Part shown: piece by piece, positions 31,217 through 41,998 of the stretch
Position numbering within the stretch: position 1 is the stretch's first letter
Layout of the letters: every line of letters begins with the position of its first letter
Assembly: GCA_027922465.2 (NCBI GenBank)
Contig: BQMF02000163.1
Coordinates: forward strand, 558,001-622,000
From: Turritopsis dohrnii
Taxonomy: Eukaryota > Cnidaria > Hydrozoa > Anthoathecata > Oceaniidae
Reading direction: 5' to 3'
Length of the DNA stretch: 64,000 bases
Translations under genes and position numbers: made by a program
The notes under the pieces: generated by a model
Seen by the model: only the letters and a program-made list of their open reading frames with translations
What the model was told of the DNA's origin: nothing
Databases searched by the model: none

Positions 31217-31577
31217 TTTTTTAACAACAATTTTACAATCATTCTAAATGTCCTTTTCGATTAGAGCTTTTATTTTTTATCCATAATTTTAATTTTATTC
31301 CTACAAATGCTTTTATCTTTTTTTGTCTCCTCTAGGTGTGTCAGAAAGTATGAATCAAAACAAAGGATTCCAGAGTCTTTTGTTTTACTTCAGAGTTTTT
31401 GAATTACGCCGAGATTTACATTTTAGACTTTTGTTTAATTCCAAATTTTTCGATGCACACCGTACATTAATTTCTCTCTTTTTTTACACAGGACACATAT
31501 GGAAAACAGCATTTTATTATTGTTGACATGTATATTATCCTGTATAAATATTAGTTAAATAAATAAATAAATAAATA
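31217..31577 (+). other. LINE-A 3' UTR and (AAAT)n tail
   Basis: Untranslated sequence ending in about five AAAT units. Short open frames inside have no support. Confidence 0.75.
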
Positions 31578-31971
31578 AGACTGTGTTGAATATTAAGCAA
31601 ATTTCAGTAGGATTTCTTCCAAACTGACTAGCCATGTCAGTATAACGGCATGGGAATGCAAGTCGCTTGAGCAATATGCATAGGCCCTCTATTCCACTGC
31701 AAATTGTACCTTGAGAACATCTGATCGAAGCAGGAATTTGAAATGCAACAAGTAGCAGGAGAAGATCATTTTAATGAAAGCGAAAATCGGTTTTGCATTG
31801 GCTATCATCCAGTGCTGCTAAGTTGAACTGCTCAAACTTCCAATAAGGATAGAGTTCTCTTGACAAATTGAGATCATAAAGTAAAACAAATTCAGTGTCA
31901 TCGATCAAATCTTCAGAATATGCTACCAACAGATGTTCTCTAACACTCCTTAAGCTGCTTGCATTAGGCAT
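31578..31971 (-). pseudogene. HARBI1-like transposase, N-terminal half
   Basis: The ATG at 31971 opens MPNASSLRSVREHLLVAYSE... ELYPYWKFEQFNLAALDD, aligned with the homologue starting at 32423. An in-frame TAA follows FRFH (near 31772). Past it the frame continues as SGIEGLCILLKRLAFP... FGRNPTEICLIFNTV, the N-terminal region that precedes the DDE domain in HARBI1-type proteins. At 31578 it meets the LINE-A tail. Its C-terminal half is at 6580-7258, 24.3 kb away on the same strand. Confidence 0.85.
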
Positions 31972-32422
31972 TTTTTATTTTGTTTTGATCTTTGTTTTGT
32001 ATGCTCGTAAATCGAAAGCTAACGCGTATTGCAACTTCAGAACTAAAAAAAGCAACATAAACATTTTCCGCTCATTTATTTGGGCACATTTTATTTCATA
32101 TTGGTTCCATAATTTCAATTTGATTGGCAAATAAAAAACTTATTAAAAAAACGTAAACACAGATGTCTAATATGTGGCGGGTGTTTTTGTGCACTTTATC
32201 TAAGTTTCGAAACAGAAAGGCATATTATGACAACGCAGCATGAAAATGACGTCCGCGTCGCCGTGTCTAAATAGACTGATTTAGCAACAAGACGCAAACT
32301 TAATTTCCAGACTGTTTGTGACACGTTCCCGTTCGCGGTTGCGTCCAGTGATAATCCGATTTAGCAGAAGCATCTTGCGCGGCGGCGAGTGAATAATATT
32401 GTAAACAAATACAGCTTCCAAT
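31972..32422. other. Spacer between divergent HARBI1-like copies
   Basis: No gene was seen. A CG-rich patch (about 32240-32390, with GACGTCCGCGTCGCCGTG and GCGCGGCGGCGAG) stands out in AT-rich surroundings and may hold element ends or a shared promoter. Confidence 0.4.
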
Positions 32423-33211
32423 TTGCAAAAAACGAGAGAGCTTTTATTAGTGGTATACTCAGAATATTTGTTACATGATGAACAGTTTTTATTACTTTAC
32501 GAGTCGAACTTCTCCAAACCTCTTTATCCATATTGGAGCTTTGATAGATTTAACTTTGGCAATTGCGATGATGCTCGCCGTAAGACTGAGCTGAGGTTTA
32601 CGAAAGTCGACATACGACAATTAGTGGAAGTTCTGGCCATACCAGAGAAAGTTATAGCGCCCCAATGCACGATATGTGATGGATTGGAAGGACTCTGCAT
32701 AGTTCTTAAAAGGTTGGCCTTTCCATGTAGGTTTACTGACATGGTGGCAAGCTTTGGTAGAAATCCAACAGAGATATGTCTCATATTTAATACGTTGCTG
32801 GATTATATCTATGAAAACCATCATCACCGGCTAGATACATGGAACAATTTTCTACTCAGTCCTCAATTGAATGCATGGAGTAATGGAACAGCACTTTGTA
32901 TTTATGGCGATCCAGCCTACCCTCAGTCATTACATTTACAAGCTCCATTTCCTGGGAACTTAAACAGAAACTAAAAAGAATACAACACCGCAATGAGTGA
33001 AGTCCGTACTTCTGTTGAATGGTTATTTGGATATATAAAAAACTACTTCAAATTTATTTTAAAAAACTTCAGAAAATTGGATGCAGTGCAGTGGGGAAGA
33101 CATACATTGTTTGTGGTTTGCTTCAAAATGCTCACACAGGCTTTTATGGAGATGTTACATCAAGTTATTTCTATGAAGAAGCCACCAGCAATAGTTGACT
33201 ATTTTCAATAA
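32423..33211 (+). pseudogene. HARBI1-like transposase copy 2, internally deleted
   Basis: Begins RELLLVVYSEYLLHDEQF... and runs through FGRNPTEICLIFNTLLDYIYENHHHRLDTWNN. It then jumps to NAWSNGTALCIYGDPAYPQ, missing the stretch with the first catalytic Asp (FIDGT) that copy 1 has. A stop after NRN (32972-32974) is followed by MSEVRTSVEWLFG (catalytic Glu block) and the C-terminus at 33211. With the first Asp lost, it cannot be catalytic. It is convergent with the Myb-like gene at 33738-34445. Confidence 0.8.
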
Positions 33212-33737
33212 GTATTTTCTGTAAACAGATTTTAAAATATACAGTAAACATAAGAAACCGTGCTTATAAAGTGGGTTAATTTTTTGAAAATTTTGCAAAT
33301 TGAGGTGTTTTTTACGAAATTTTGGAAAAATGGGCATTCCAAAAAATTTATTTGAGCAAAAAAGTAACCCAATTTTAAGGAAGGCATTTGTACATCTCAA
33401 TGAACTGACACTAACAGAATATGTTCTCCAAGGATTTTTCGTACTCTTTACAATTTTTCAAGAAATGGCTTTTCAAGACTGAACGGAAAGTCAAGGAACA
33501 AAATTATCATTTGTAACAAAATTCATGCAAATGATATAAACAAGTATAACAAAAAAGACAACTCAAGAATACCAAATCAAGTCTCAAATTGAACTTGTAA
33601 GTTAAGAACTACCATTTGCTTTGCCAGAAAAAAGTTGCATAAAAAGCTGAAACTGTTATTGTTGCTGATTCATTAATTGGATTAAACTTGGCTGGGTAGT
33701 TTGTTGCATTTTTGTTTGCTAAGACATATTTTTTTGC
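33212..33737. other. Intergenic part of second Harbinger element
   Basis: AT-rich spacer between convergent transposase and Myb-like genes; no gene seen. Confidence 0.5.
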
Positions 33738-34445
33738 ATGGCATCCACCATAATGGTGGTTTGTTCCAGTTGCAATCTTTGCAATTGCAATTCTTCTTTC
33801 CTTTCAATTTCCTTCTGTTCTTTTAACATTCTATCATGTTCCATTTTTTCTCTTAAAAATTCTACAGTTTCAGAACTAGATCTTCGTTTCATTTTAACTT
33901 TTACATCATCATCATATTCACGTTAACGCTTTTTCGTTTCACCTTGGCGTTCCATTGCTAGTTGCCCAATTTCCAATGCTTTTTTCTGATCTGATTCAAT
34001 GTTTTTCTTTTTTTTCTTCTGCCTCTGCTGCATGTTGAAGTTCTGATTCTTCAGATTGCTCATTTAATCTTCAATTAAAACTTCCCACTCATTCGGTTCC
34101 TCCCAGGCCTGAACTACGTATTTCGTCATTCATTTGTGCTTTATATTTTCGAGATATTGTGGTAAATCGATATCTAACTGATCGAGCAGTAACATTAAAT
34201 CCATCATCTACATTTAGATTGGTGGCTATCCTTTGCCAAATCTGCCCTCTTTCTCTACTGCCAGACTTATATGGAAATACTTCTTCTGCAGCCATTTCTT
34301 GCATTAAATATACATCCTTTTCATCAGTCCAACACAAAGGTCTGCAATAATAAAAAAGTTGATAAAAATATAGGTGATCTTTCAAGAATACTATAATAAA
34401 CTGGAGATACGTTTTTCGTTGATTAGGAGGAGAAGTGGTACACAT
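33738..34445 (-). pseudogene. Myb/SANT-like DNA-binding protein of Harbinger element 2, decayed
   Basis: On the minus strand, RPLCWTDEKDVYLMQEMAAEE... WQRIATNL... TARSVRYRFTTISRKYKAQ is a Myb/SANT-like (trihelix-type) domain, the usual second protein of PIF/Harbinger elements that helps the transposase bind DNA and enter the nucleus. From 34089 downwards the coiled-coil C-terminal part (KEQKEIERKEELQLQRLQ, near 33830-33770) is interrupted by several stops. The upstream start is uncertain. Confidence 0.65.
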
Positions 34446-34784
34446 TGTATGACTTCATTCAATGGTCTAGCAAAAAGAATCACATTTGCTAAACAGCACA
34501 AAGTTTTTTATGTAAGCATCACCTGCTTTTCTCTCTCTCTCCTCGTATCCAAAAAACAAAAACAAAAACAAAACAAAACGAAAATTGAAAATAAATGTAT
34601 TTCTATACAAATATTGAGTTTTTCATACAGCACTGTAATCTCAAATAAGTGTCCTTTGCTTTCTATCACCCATCAAATAAAAACAAAACAAAAAATAACC
34701 TTTTCTTTTGAGATTCATCCATTTCTCCAGCTACGTTGTCCACAGAACGTGAAAATAAGCAAAATGGCGTTGGGAACGCAACTT
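34446..34784. other. Spacer upstream of Myb-like gene
   Basis: A-rich and pyrimidine-rich runs; no gene or element end identified. Confidence 0.4.
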
Positions 34785-36791
34785 CTAATTCATTGAATCC
34801 ATTGAATCTTTCCCAATTTTTTCTGCGTTTGCCAAATGGTGATTAAATCCGGACCAGTTTGGAATATTCTGAGACAGTGTGCTGCATAAGACCCAAAGAA
34901 AGTCGATGAATTTTGAAGTTTTCATGAACCTATCGGGATTCTCTTCAAACTTCACATCACGTAACTGAGGATTTTGTCTTTTACTCAAGATGTTGGGATC
35001 CAGTATTGTTGGTATCGCGGTGAATGATCGCCTTCTCTTCTTAGGAGGCTCGCAAGGCTCAGAATGAGGCGTGTCCGTGTTGTGATCTTTGTCGCTGTCA
35101 GTATTGTCGGACAATTGAACAATAATACCATTTGTTACATGCATCGATGTCCCAGTCAAAGTTTCTGAATTTACATCGTTATTGTCCCAAACAAAAGTTA
35201 CAAATCTAAATAATAAAGAGCGTATTATCATGGAAGTGTATTCTACAGAAGAAATGATTATCATAATACAGTTTTTTGAATTATACAACATCGTAACCAC
35301 TTGTAAAATATCAGACATTTAGTTTTCATACCTAAAAGGGACCATCGTTGAAGGACAATAACTTCGTAGAGATTCATTCATAGATTCCCGAGTCGCCAAG
35401 TAAGTTTCCAGAACTCTCACTTCATCATTGGATATGCCATGGCCAAAGTTGTTCAACCATTTGATCAAGGTTTTAGAGCCTGTTTTTCTTTTGACACAGA
35501 ACGATAGGAGGACGTGCTTGGATGTTCGATTACTGCCATTTGAAACATTGTAAATCAAATCTTGGCCTATTGAAGATATTATATGCTCCTTTCTTTGACT
35601 CAATCGGTCTTCTCGACACGTTAAAAGGGCACGTAAAAAGGTTCGAAGCATGGTTGGAAGAGGAGTTTTCTTTTCTAGCAACATTGTGGCCCTAGGTGGT
35701 CATTCAGGGTAAGTTGTTGCAATTGATATTTCTTCTCGAATTGATTTAGCTACTGCCGTAATCGAAGTTTCTGTATCGATGTATCTGTATCGTTGTGAGA
35801 AATGCATTTTCTTCTATAATTTTGACTGATATGATGTTGCAAAACTGATTCCAAATCCCTTCCTCGCTGTTAGTTGTTTTTTGCTCATAAGTGTAAAGCT
35901 TGTAGCAGGTTCGATGGTAATGGAGTTCATAAACAACAATACTGTTCCAATCCTTCCCAATGACATCTACGCATAATTGCGGAATATTGTTTTCCTTCAA
36001 AGCAATTCCTTTTAACGTTTCCGCTGCTACCTGTGTGGTAAGTTTGACCAATTCTTCATACCCACTTCCATTTTTTGCTGTTTTTTCACCTTCTCGCATA
36101 TGCAGCAAATCACAGGTGCTACCACGGAAGCTAAAAGCAAATGTATAAATTTTAAAATAAACTGAAATTAATGACATGATAAATGATCAATAGCACAGTT
36201 GGGAGGACAGTTGCACGTAAAAAAAGCAATAGGTGATGCGTAAAAAAAAATGTGTTGCAAACCTGGAACATTGTGGCGACGGTTGGATGTTCTTCTCTCT
36301 GTAAGGGGAGTCAATTGATTTTGGCTTGAATCTTCATTTTTGCCTCTCTTTTTTTCAATTTTCTGAAGCGTTTTTTTGTGAGGGTATTTATCGAGACATT
36401 TTTGATGGATTAAGACATTATTCAAAGCGTTTTCATCTGATAGTATCGATGAGATTCTCTTGTCCAGTCTTACGTTGCTACACATAAAAAAAAATTAAAC
36501 TTATAACCTTATAAAATTATGAAAACTTATAAACTTATGAATTAAATAAACTCATACAATTCATTAAACTTTGTAAAATTATATACTATAAATATTGTCA
36601 AACAAATATTAGAAATAAAAAAAGGACACTGTAGACGGTGCAGAGAAAGCGATGAAATCTGATGTAATCTTTTGAAATAAGAAATTATCTTACCTTGCAT
36701 TCCTTGCAGTTGCGAGTGGTTTATTTGTAAACTTTCTTAGCTTTTCCTTATCGAAGTGAAAAGGGCATTGTTGTTGCTGTTCTTTATCCAT
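34785..36791 (-). CDS. Orphan multi-exon protein, TE-like in type
   Basis: Four or five exons on the minus strand. The first is 36791-36695 (MDKEQQQQCPFHFDKEK, then a GTAAG donor). The second is about 36479-36260 (VRLDKRISSILSDENALNN, IHQKCLDKY). The third is about 36137-35740 (STCDLLHMREGEK... LCVDVIGKDWNSIVVYELHYHRTCYKLY). The fourth is 35684-35319 (TPLPTMLRTFLRALL... SFCVKRKTGSKTLIKWLNNFGHGISNDEVRVLETYLA). The fifth is 35215-34785 (FVTFVWDNNDVNSETL... TNGIIVQL, basic PPKKRRR). I recognise the pattern as a dispersed invertebrate protein family whose members often occur in multicopy DNA, but no enzymatic function can be named. PPKKRRR is a likely nuclear localisation signal. The Cys/His pairs in exons 1-3 may bind zinc. 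Exon ends were judged by eye. Confidence 0.5.
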
Positions 36792-37257
36792 ATAGATTCT
36801 ATTACTCAAATCTCTCTCTCCATTTCATAATTCAGACACGTGTTTTTTTCTTGATTGAGTTGAGTGTTTTGAATATTTATTTGATATTAAAAAACAGGGG
36901 GTCTTACATTTATTTTGAATTGAGTTACGAAATTTTTTTAAACATATAAACTAGCAGATGTAATACAAAAACTTTTCTTTTTGCGCACTTTGTTTTTTAT
37001 AACCCCCTAAAAGGTTTTGAAGGCTATTACGTAAGCTCAAGTTTGCATGTTTCACGATGTTGAAAATGTTCAAAAGATGGCGGCGAAGAGTTAAGATTTT
37101 TATGGAAATCTTTGGTATTACAAAAAGGGTAATAAATTCTCATACAAGAAAATTTAAGAAGTCCAGTAAAGAGATTTTGTTTCTATGAGGATTAAAGAAC
37201 ATGTTTTTATAGGTTTCAATTTGTCAGCTAAAAATACAAATTTATGCAATTTTTTTG
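36792..37257. other. Non-coding stretch upstream of orphan gene
   Basis: AT-rich, with no recognised gene. It may hold the orphan gene's promoter and the 5' part of the adjacent Helitron. Confidence 0.4.
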
Positions 37258-37498
37258 GCTGGCAGCGCATAACTTTTTTAAAACAAAAGCTAATAAAAAG
37301 TTGAAGTTTTCTCTCTCTACATTTTGAGTGTATTGTTACACTGATAAAAGATTGGTTTTGCCAGAGGTTGTGATTTCGAATCTTCTTCTGGTTGAACACA
37401 AGTTGTACGAGCCGTTTATAAGGAAATTTGACGTTTATTGATACAGTGATACAGAGCAGGTGGACATGGGCGGCAAGCGACGCCGCCTTGGCGTCTAG
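37258..37498 (+). mobile_element. Helitron 3' end, plus strand
   Basis: About 240 bp matching 29942-30176 in reverse complement. It ends with a hairpin (GACGCC...GGCGTC) directly followed by CTAG at 37495-37498 and a host T. The 5' end (TCTATATATTAA type) was not found to the left, so the element is truncated or longer than expected. It interrupts a piggyBac gene. Confidence 0.65.
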
Positions 37499-37504
37499 TT
37501 ATAC

Positions 37505-38375
37505 AAAATTCGCCCTTTCCTTGATGCAATTGTGAAGCAATTGAGAACAGTACCTTTAGAAGAGCATGTAAATGTGGATGAACAAATCATACCATTCAAA
37601 GGGAGAAGTAGTCTGAAGCAATATAACCCAAAAAAACCACACAAATGGGGATATAAAGTGTTTGTTCTCAGTGGTAACAGTGGCTTCAGCTACAACTTAT
37701 ACGTATACACAGGAAAATCAGACAATAAATGTCTACCAAATGAACCTGTTATATGTGCAAGTAGTAATGTAGTTGTTCGATTGGCTCCAGTTGTACCTTA
37801 CAATATCAACCACAAAATTTATTTCGATAATTGGTTCACTAGTATTTCTTTGCAAATTTATTTGACAAATGAGGCATACTACCACTTGGTACTGTAAGAA
37901 GGGATCGTGTGAGTGGATTACAGATGCCTACAGAAAGTGGAATGAAGCAGAAAGGTCGACGATACTTTATCGAGAAAGTTGCACGATAGATGATGTCAGT
38001 GTTTCAGTGGTATCATGGTTCAATTCTTGGATTTTGTTCCAAAGAATCAATAAAGAGCGTGTTTCACTGGTAGACTTTAAATTGAGTATAGCAGACACAT
38101 TGGTACATCTTTGGAAAACAAAACTGCCAAGGAGAGGCAGGCCGAGTACTGATAAAATGCTAGAACACAGGAAGAAGGTCACCATTCAAAGGATGCCATC
38201 AGCAGACATAAGGAAGGATAATATTGGTCATTTTCCAATATGGAATGAAGAACGACAAAGATATAAAAATTCTGACTGTTCTTGACTCTCATTTGTATCA
38301 TGCATAAAATGCGAAATTCCTTTATGCTTGAACAAAGACAGGAATTGCTTCAACAAATTTCATGGACTTCGTTGA
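37505..38375 (+). pseudogene. piggyBac-type transposase, C-terminal half
   Basis: Begins with IRPFLDAIVKQLRTVP directly after the Helitron end. VDEQIIPFKGRSSLKQYNPK, the core of the DDE_Tnp_1_7 (piggyBac) catalytic domain, follows, then IYFDNWFTS with a conserved Asp. Frame changes near 37890 and 37975 lead to VSVVSWFNSWILFQRIN and KLPRRGRPS. The C-terminal cysteine-rich finger SCIKCEIPLCLNKDRNCFNKFH (about 38300-38365) follows an in-frame stop. The N-terminal half is missing. Inactive. It resembles PGBD-type animal piggyBac transposases. Confidence 0.85.
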
Positions 38376-38790
38376 CTGAAAAATTGATTTATCAATGACT
38401 TGAAAAGATAGTGTCAGTCCCCTCTTGGATGCTATTGTATTTTTATGCTATAGTATGTAAAATTGTTTTCGTTAAACACACTTCTTTTATTTATTTACTC
38501 AGATCACACTTATTTTGTTGACTTGTGTTACATAGTTTTGTTGAATTAACTCTTGTTGAATTAAACAAGGCTGAGGATGATTCTGTTGAGGTCAATAAGT
38601 TTCCAGCAATGGTATGTCGATATCCTTTATTCCCTCTATTGCATGGAGTATCACATATTATACAAGCCTATTTTTGCTTATGCTAATTGCTGAGTTTGCA
38701 TTTTTTAGTTTTGAGCTATAATTTCGTTGATTAGAAGCTGTAAAAAACTCGACGTAATTTTTGTAAGAGATTTTAAAAACTATATGCGTA
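38376..38790. other. Non-coding stretch between piggyBac and Helitron copy 2
   Basis: AT-rich; it may contain the piggyBac 3' end, but no terminal repeat was identified. Confidence 0.4.
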
Positions 38791-38996
38791 AAGGGGTTAA
38801 TTACATTCGGCGAAATCAGGGTAATTTCCGGGTTGAGCAATATCAAGGGCTCTTTGATTATCTTGAAAATGTTGCAGAAAACCGTGGCCTTCAAGCAGGC
38901 AGACCGGTGATACTTCCTTCTTCTTTTCAGGGTGGTCGGAGGGCCATGCAGCAAAATTATCAAGATGCTATGGCCATTGTAACTAAGGGAGCGTTT
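38791..38996 (+). pseudogene. Helitron copy 2 Rep, fragment 1
   Basis: NYIRRNQGNFRVEQYQGLFD... VAENRGLQAGRPVILPSSFQ... QQNYQDAMAIVTK matches copy 1 closely. It is cut by the Harbinger element after VTK. Confidence 0.85.
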
Positions 38997-39162
38997 ACAT
39001 GAAAGCCGCATTGAACTCAAACCGGTTCGACTTTCGCTACGGGATGAAACGAGTGTTTCGTTTACATGAATAATTTCGAAACGGCTCCCGTGAGTCAGTG
39101 AAATATACAATAGGATCCAGTCCCTTTTTTAAAAAAGGCGCACTAACTACTACTATTTCAGA

Positions 39163-40610
39163 ATGGCACCAAAATCAACACACACTGTTAAAAGTTTTGC
39201 TATGATTTTATCGTTTTTATTAAGCACATTGGGTGCAGCTGTGGCATTGGTTTCAAGAAATATTGAACATTTGTTGTCTATACGTAAAAAACAACAACTT
39301 TGTTTACAAAATGTCATGCAAGATCGCATTATCTTGTTGAAAGAACTTAAAAAACGTAAAAAAAGGTAGATAGCCATATACATTCATTTAACAAAGATTT
39401 TACACTGAAATTGAAATGAATTAATATCTCTCTTTGAAGGTTTAAAATTTAAAATTTAGTCCTGTTAGGGTTTTGTTTTTTTTTTCAACTGTCTAGAATT
39501 GCCAAGAAGAAAAGGAAAAGGTGGGTTAACCCCGGAAGAACCGATGTTTGGTGGCAAAATTTATATTCTGGAAAATTGTGAGAGCAAGAATGGTGTCAAA
39601 ATCTACGGATGGATTATCCAACATTTATGAAATCAGTTGACAAAACCCGGAGCACCGTGGAACCTGCCCATAATGCATTTCGTTTGGACACCCTAACAGC
39701 TGAAAAAAGAGTTGCAATGGTGTTGTATTATCTGAAAGACCAAGGATCATTAAGAATGACTTGTAATTCATTTGGAGTTTCATTACCAACACTATCTAAA
39801 TCGTTGAGGGCTGTATGTCGTGCAGTTAACACTACTTTAGGTTCAGAACTCATCAAATTCCCATCAACAGTTAATGAAATGCAAAGAGCTTCTGCACTAT
39901 TTGAGGCTAAATTCAATTTTCCTCAAGTTGTAGGGTGTGTTGATGGTACACACATACCAATCAAAAGACCTACTGAAAATTCACAAGAGTATTTCTGTTA
40001 TAAAATGAAATACTCAGTTAATGTCCAAGCGATATGCGACAAGAAAGGTTGCTTCATCGATGTAGAAGTGAAATGGCCAGGCAGTGTACACGATGCACGT
40101 GTTTTTGCCAATTCTTCTGTATCAAAGAAATTTGTTGATAACAGCTTCCCATCATCGTTACAAGAGCTGTTGCCAGGTTTTGCTCCTGTGCCACCATTAC
40201 TAATCGGGGATCCTGCATATCTGTTACTTCCGAATGTTATGAAAGAATTTGCTTCTTGTACTAACCAGAAAGAAGTGAATTTTAATAATCATCTTCGTCA
40301 TGTTCGTAATCAAATAGAATGTGCGTTTGGCAGATTAAAAGGAAGGTGGAGAATATTGAACCGTGCTATTGATGTAGATTTACATTTTGCTTTGGAGTTG
40401 ATATATTCGTGTCTTGTTCTTCACAATTTCTGTGAACTCAACAATATTGCGGTACATCCAGATGTGTTACAAGTGGAGATGATGAATGAGGAGCGTTGCC
40501 AAAATTGTGAACCCCACAACAAACTTTATCATTTACACTCATACAACTCTCAACGTGGAAAAGCTGTAAGAGACACTGTAAAGGAATACTTGTTTGATAA
40601 ATGTAGATAG
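39163..40610 (+). CDS. Harbinger (HARBI1-type) transposase, two exons, one stop
   Basis: Exon 1 (39163-39365) starts MAPKSTHTVKSFAMIL with a hydrophobic segment and a basic end. A 131-bp intron with a GT donor and CTAG acceptor joins it in frame to exon 2 (39497-40610): RIAKKKRKRWVNPGRTDVWW. One TGA at 39579-39581 (after SGKL) precedes the rest, which is open from 39609. DDE_Tnp_4 motifs, counted from 39609: VGCVDGTHIPIKRP (Asp near 113), GSVHDARVF, LIGDPAYLLL (Asp near 202), and NQIECAFGRLKGRW (Glu near 235). Apart from the single stop, which could be a sequence error, the enzyme looks intact. It would cut and paste the element together with the Myb-like partner. Confidence 0.85.
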
Positions 40611-41998
40611 TAATAATGTTCTTTTGCTCGTTTTTGTCACTAATATTATACTTTGAAGAAAACTAACATTTTTTCAAATTGTTTCTTAAATACTCCACTT
40701 ACCAATATTATACTTCCCTTGAAATAGAAAACTTATGCGAATATTAATACTTTTTCATCAGACAATATTTCCTTTCTTGCTGTTTATATCAAGTACAGGT
40801 GGCGTAATTAAAACAAACTTAATCTTTTTACAAGAAAAAACGAACAGTTTTGAAAAACGAAATAAGAATTTTCGTATGGGATGCATGGCGTAGCCTGATT
40901 ACAGATATTGACCCAGCAGGCACATTTGTTAAAAAATCTCTGAGAAGGAGTGCATTTCTATAGAATTATGCACACAACTTCAATAAAAATGCTCTCTGTC
41001 ACAGTGACTTATTGACGATTTTGCCCACTGGGGAATAACAAAAAAATACGTTGCTTACGTACTTTATGAGCACGTGCTCAATGTATAATAATGAATCTTA
41101 AAATAGTTGCCTATGTTTTTCGTTGCTGCTGGAATTACTTTACAGGGAGAAAGTTTCGGGAGGAAAAAAACCTCGCTACATTTTAGGGATTTACTTTTCG
41201 CGTATAAACTTTTTGAATCCTCATGGCCGTCCTTTTCGCGGGGACTTACTTTCGCGAAAATGACCAAAAACTTTCTCCCTGTAAAATAGTGTTTTATCAA
41301 TTTTTTTTTAAAATCAACGCAACTTAGGTATCATTTGCAATCTGTTGTAATATTTAATCGAGAACTTTTTGAAGGAGTTTTCCGGATATTTATTCGCAAA
41401 AATTTATGCCTTTTCAATCGTTTGGGAGGGCTACCAGAAAAAGGATACATCGCATTGTTCATTATTGTGGTTGCAGGGAATTTTGTTCAACGCTCAATAT
41501 GAGGCTAGAAAAAAATACAAAGCGGAAAACACGAAAAAATAAAGGAAATTCAATCTGAGCATAAATGTGACATAAAATAAACTTACTAAAACATATATTG
41601 CATCCCTCTGGCTAACCACAAGTAGCAAAAAATGAATACAAAAAAATATTATAACATTTCAACAAATGTTATATACACTGTTTGTTCACTACGAACGTTA
41701 GAATTCAAGTGTAGAAAAAACGCGTGAAAAGCTAAAATAACCAAAGAAGCGTGCAGTGGGAGCAATTATCAAAAGGACAATACAATAAACTAGAGTTAAC
41801 AAAGTAATAAAATACAACAACTAACAAAAAGAGACAATTAACATGAAAGTAAATTAACACAAACGTAAAGGCTAATGAGCCGTTACATTCATAATACTTT
41901 CTATGCATAAGACTTTGAAAATACATAACACAACTTATTCTAGTAAATATTAGACAAGTAAATGTTAGTGTTAGTAAAGAGAAATAAAAGTTGTAACA
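40611..41998. other. Harbinger central spacer, containing a small MITE
   Basis: Non-coding sequence between convergent genes. A 139-bp inverted-repeat element lies at 41143-41281; nothing else was recognised. Confidence 0.6.
41143..41281. mobile_element. 139-bp MITE with CAGGGAGAAAGTTT ends
   Basis: The terminal inverted repeats CAGGGAGAAAGTTT and AAACTTTCTCCCTG are perfect. Internal CGCG-containing motifs recall the TTAA MITE at 20483, but the ends differ. No clear target duplication; it is flanked by TTTA on the left and TAAA on the right. Confidence 0.65.

Larger units (their letters stand above)
7259..31577 (+). mobile_element. LINE-A, 5'-truncated, host of a 24-kb nest of insertions
   Basis: A non-LTR retrotransposon whose reverse transcriptase (RT) is spread over four pieces: about 7290-7900, 8271-8731, 23893-24436 and 31007-31216. 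Its 3' end is a run of AAAT units ending at 31577, typical of CR1-clade and related LINEs. No endonuclease or ORF1 is present, so it is 5'-truncated. Three later insertions separate the pieces (7902-8270, 8732-23887, 24445-30998); taking each out with one copy of its target duplication restores the RT frame. The element itself lies inside the HARBI1-like gene. Confidence 0.85.

Noticed and set aside
31971..32423. HARBI1 copies as arms of one large palindrome
   Set aside because: The two copies are clearly diverged at protein level and the spacer is not symmetrical, so they are two inverted relatives.
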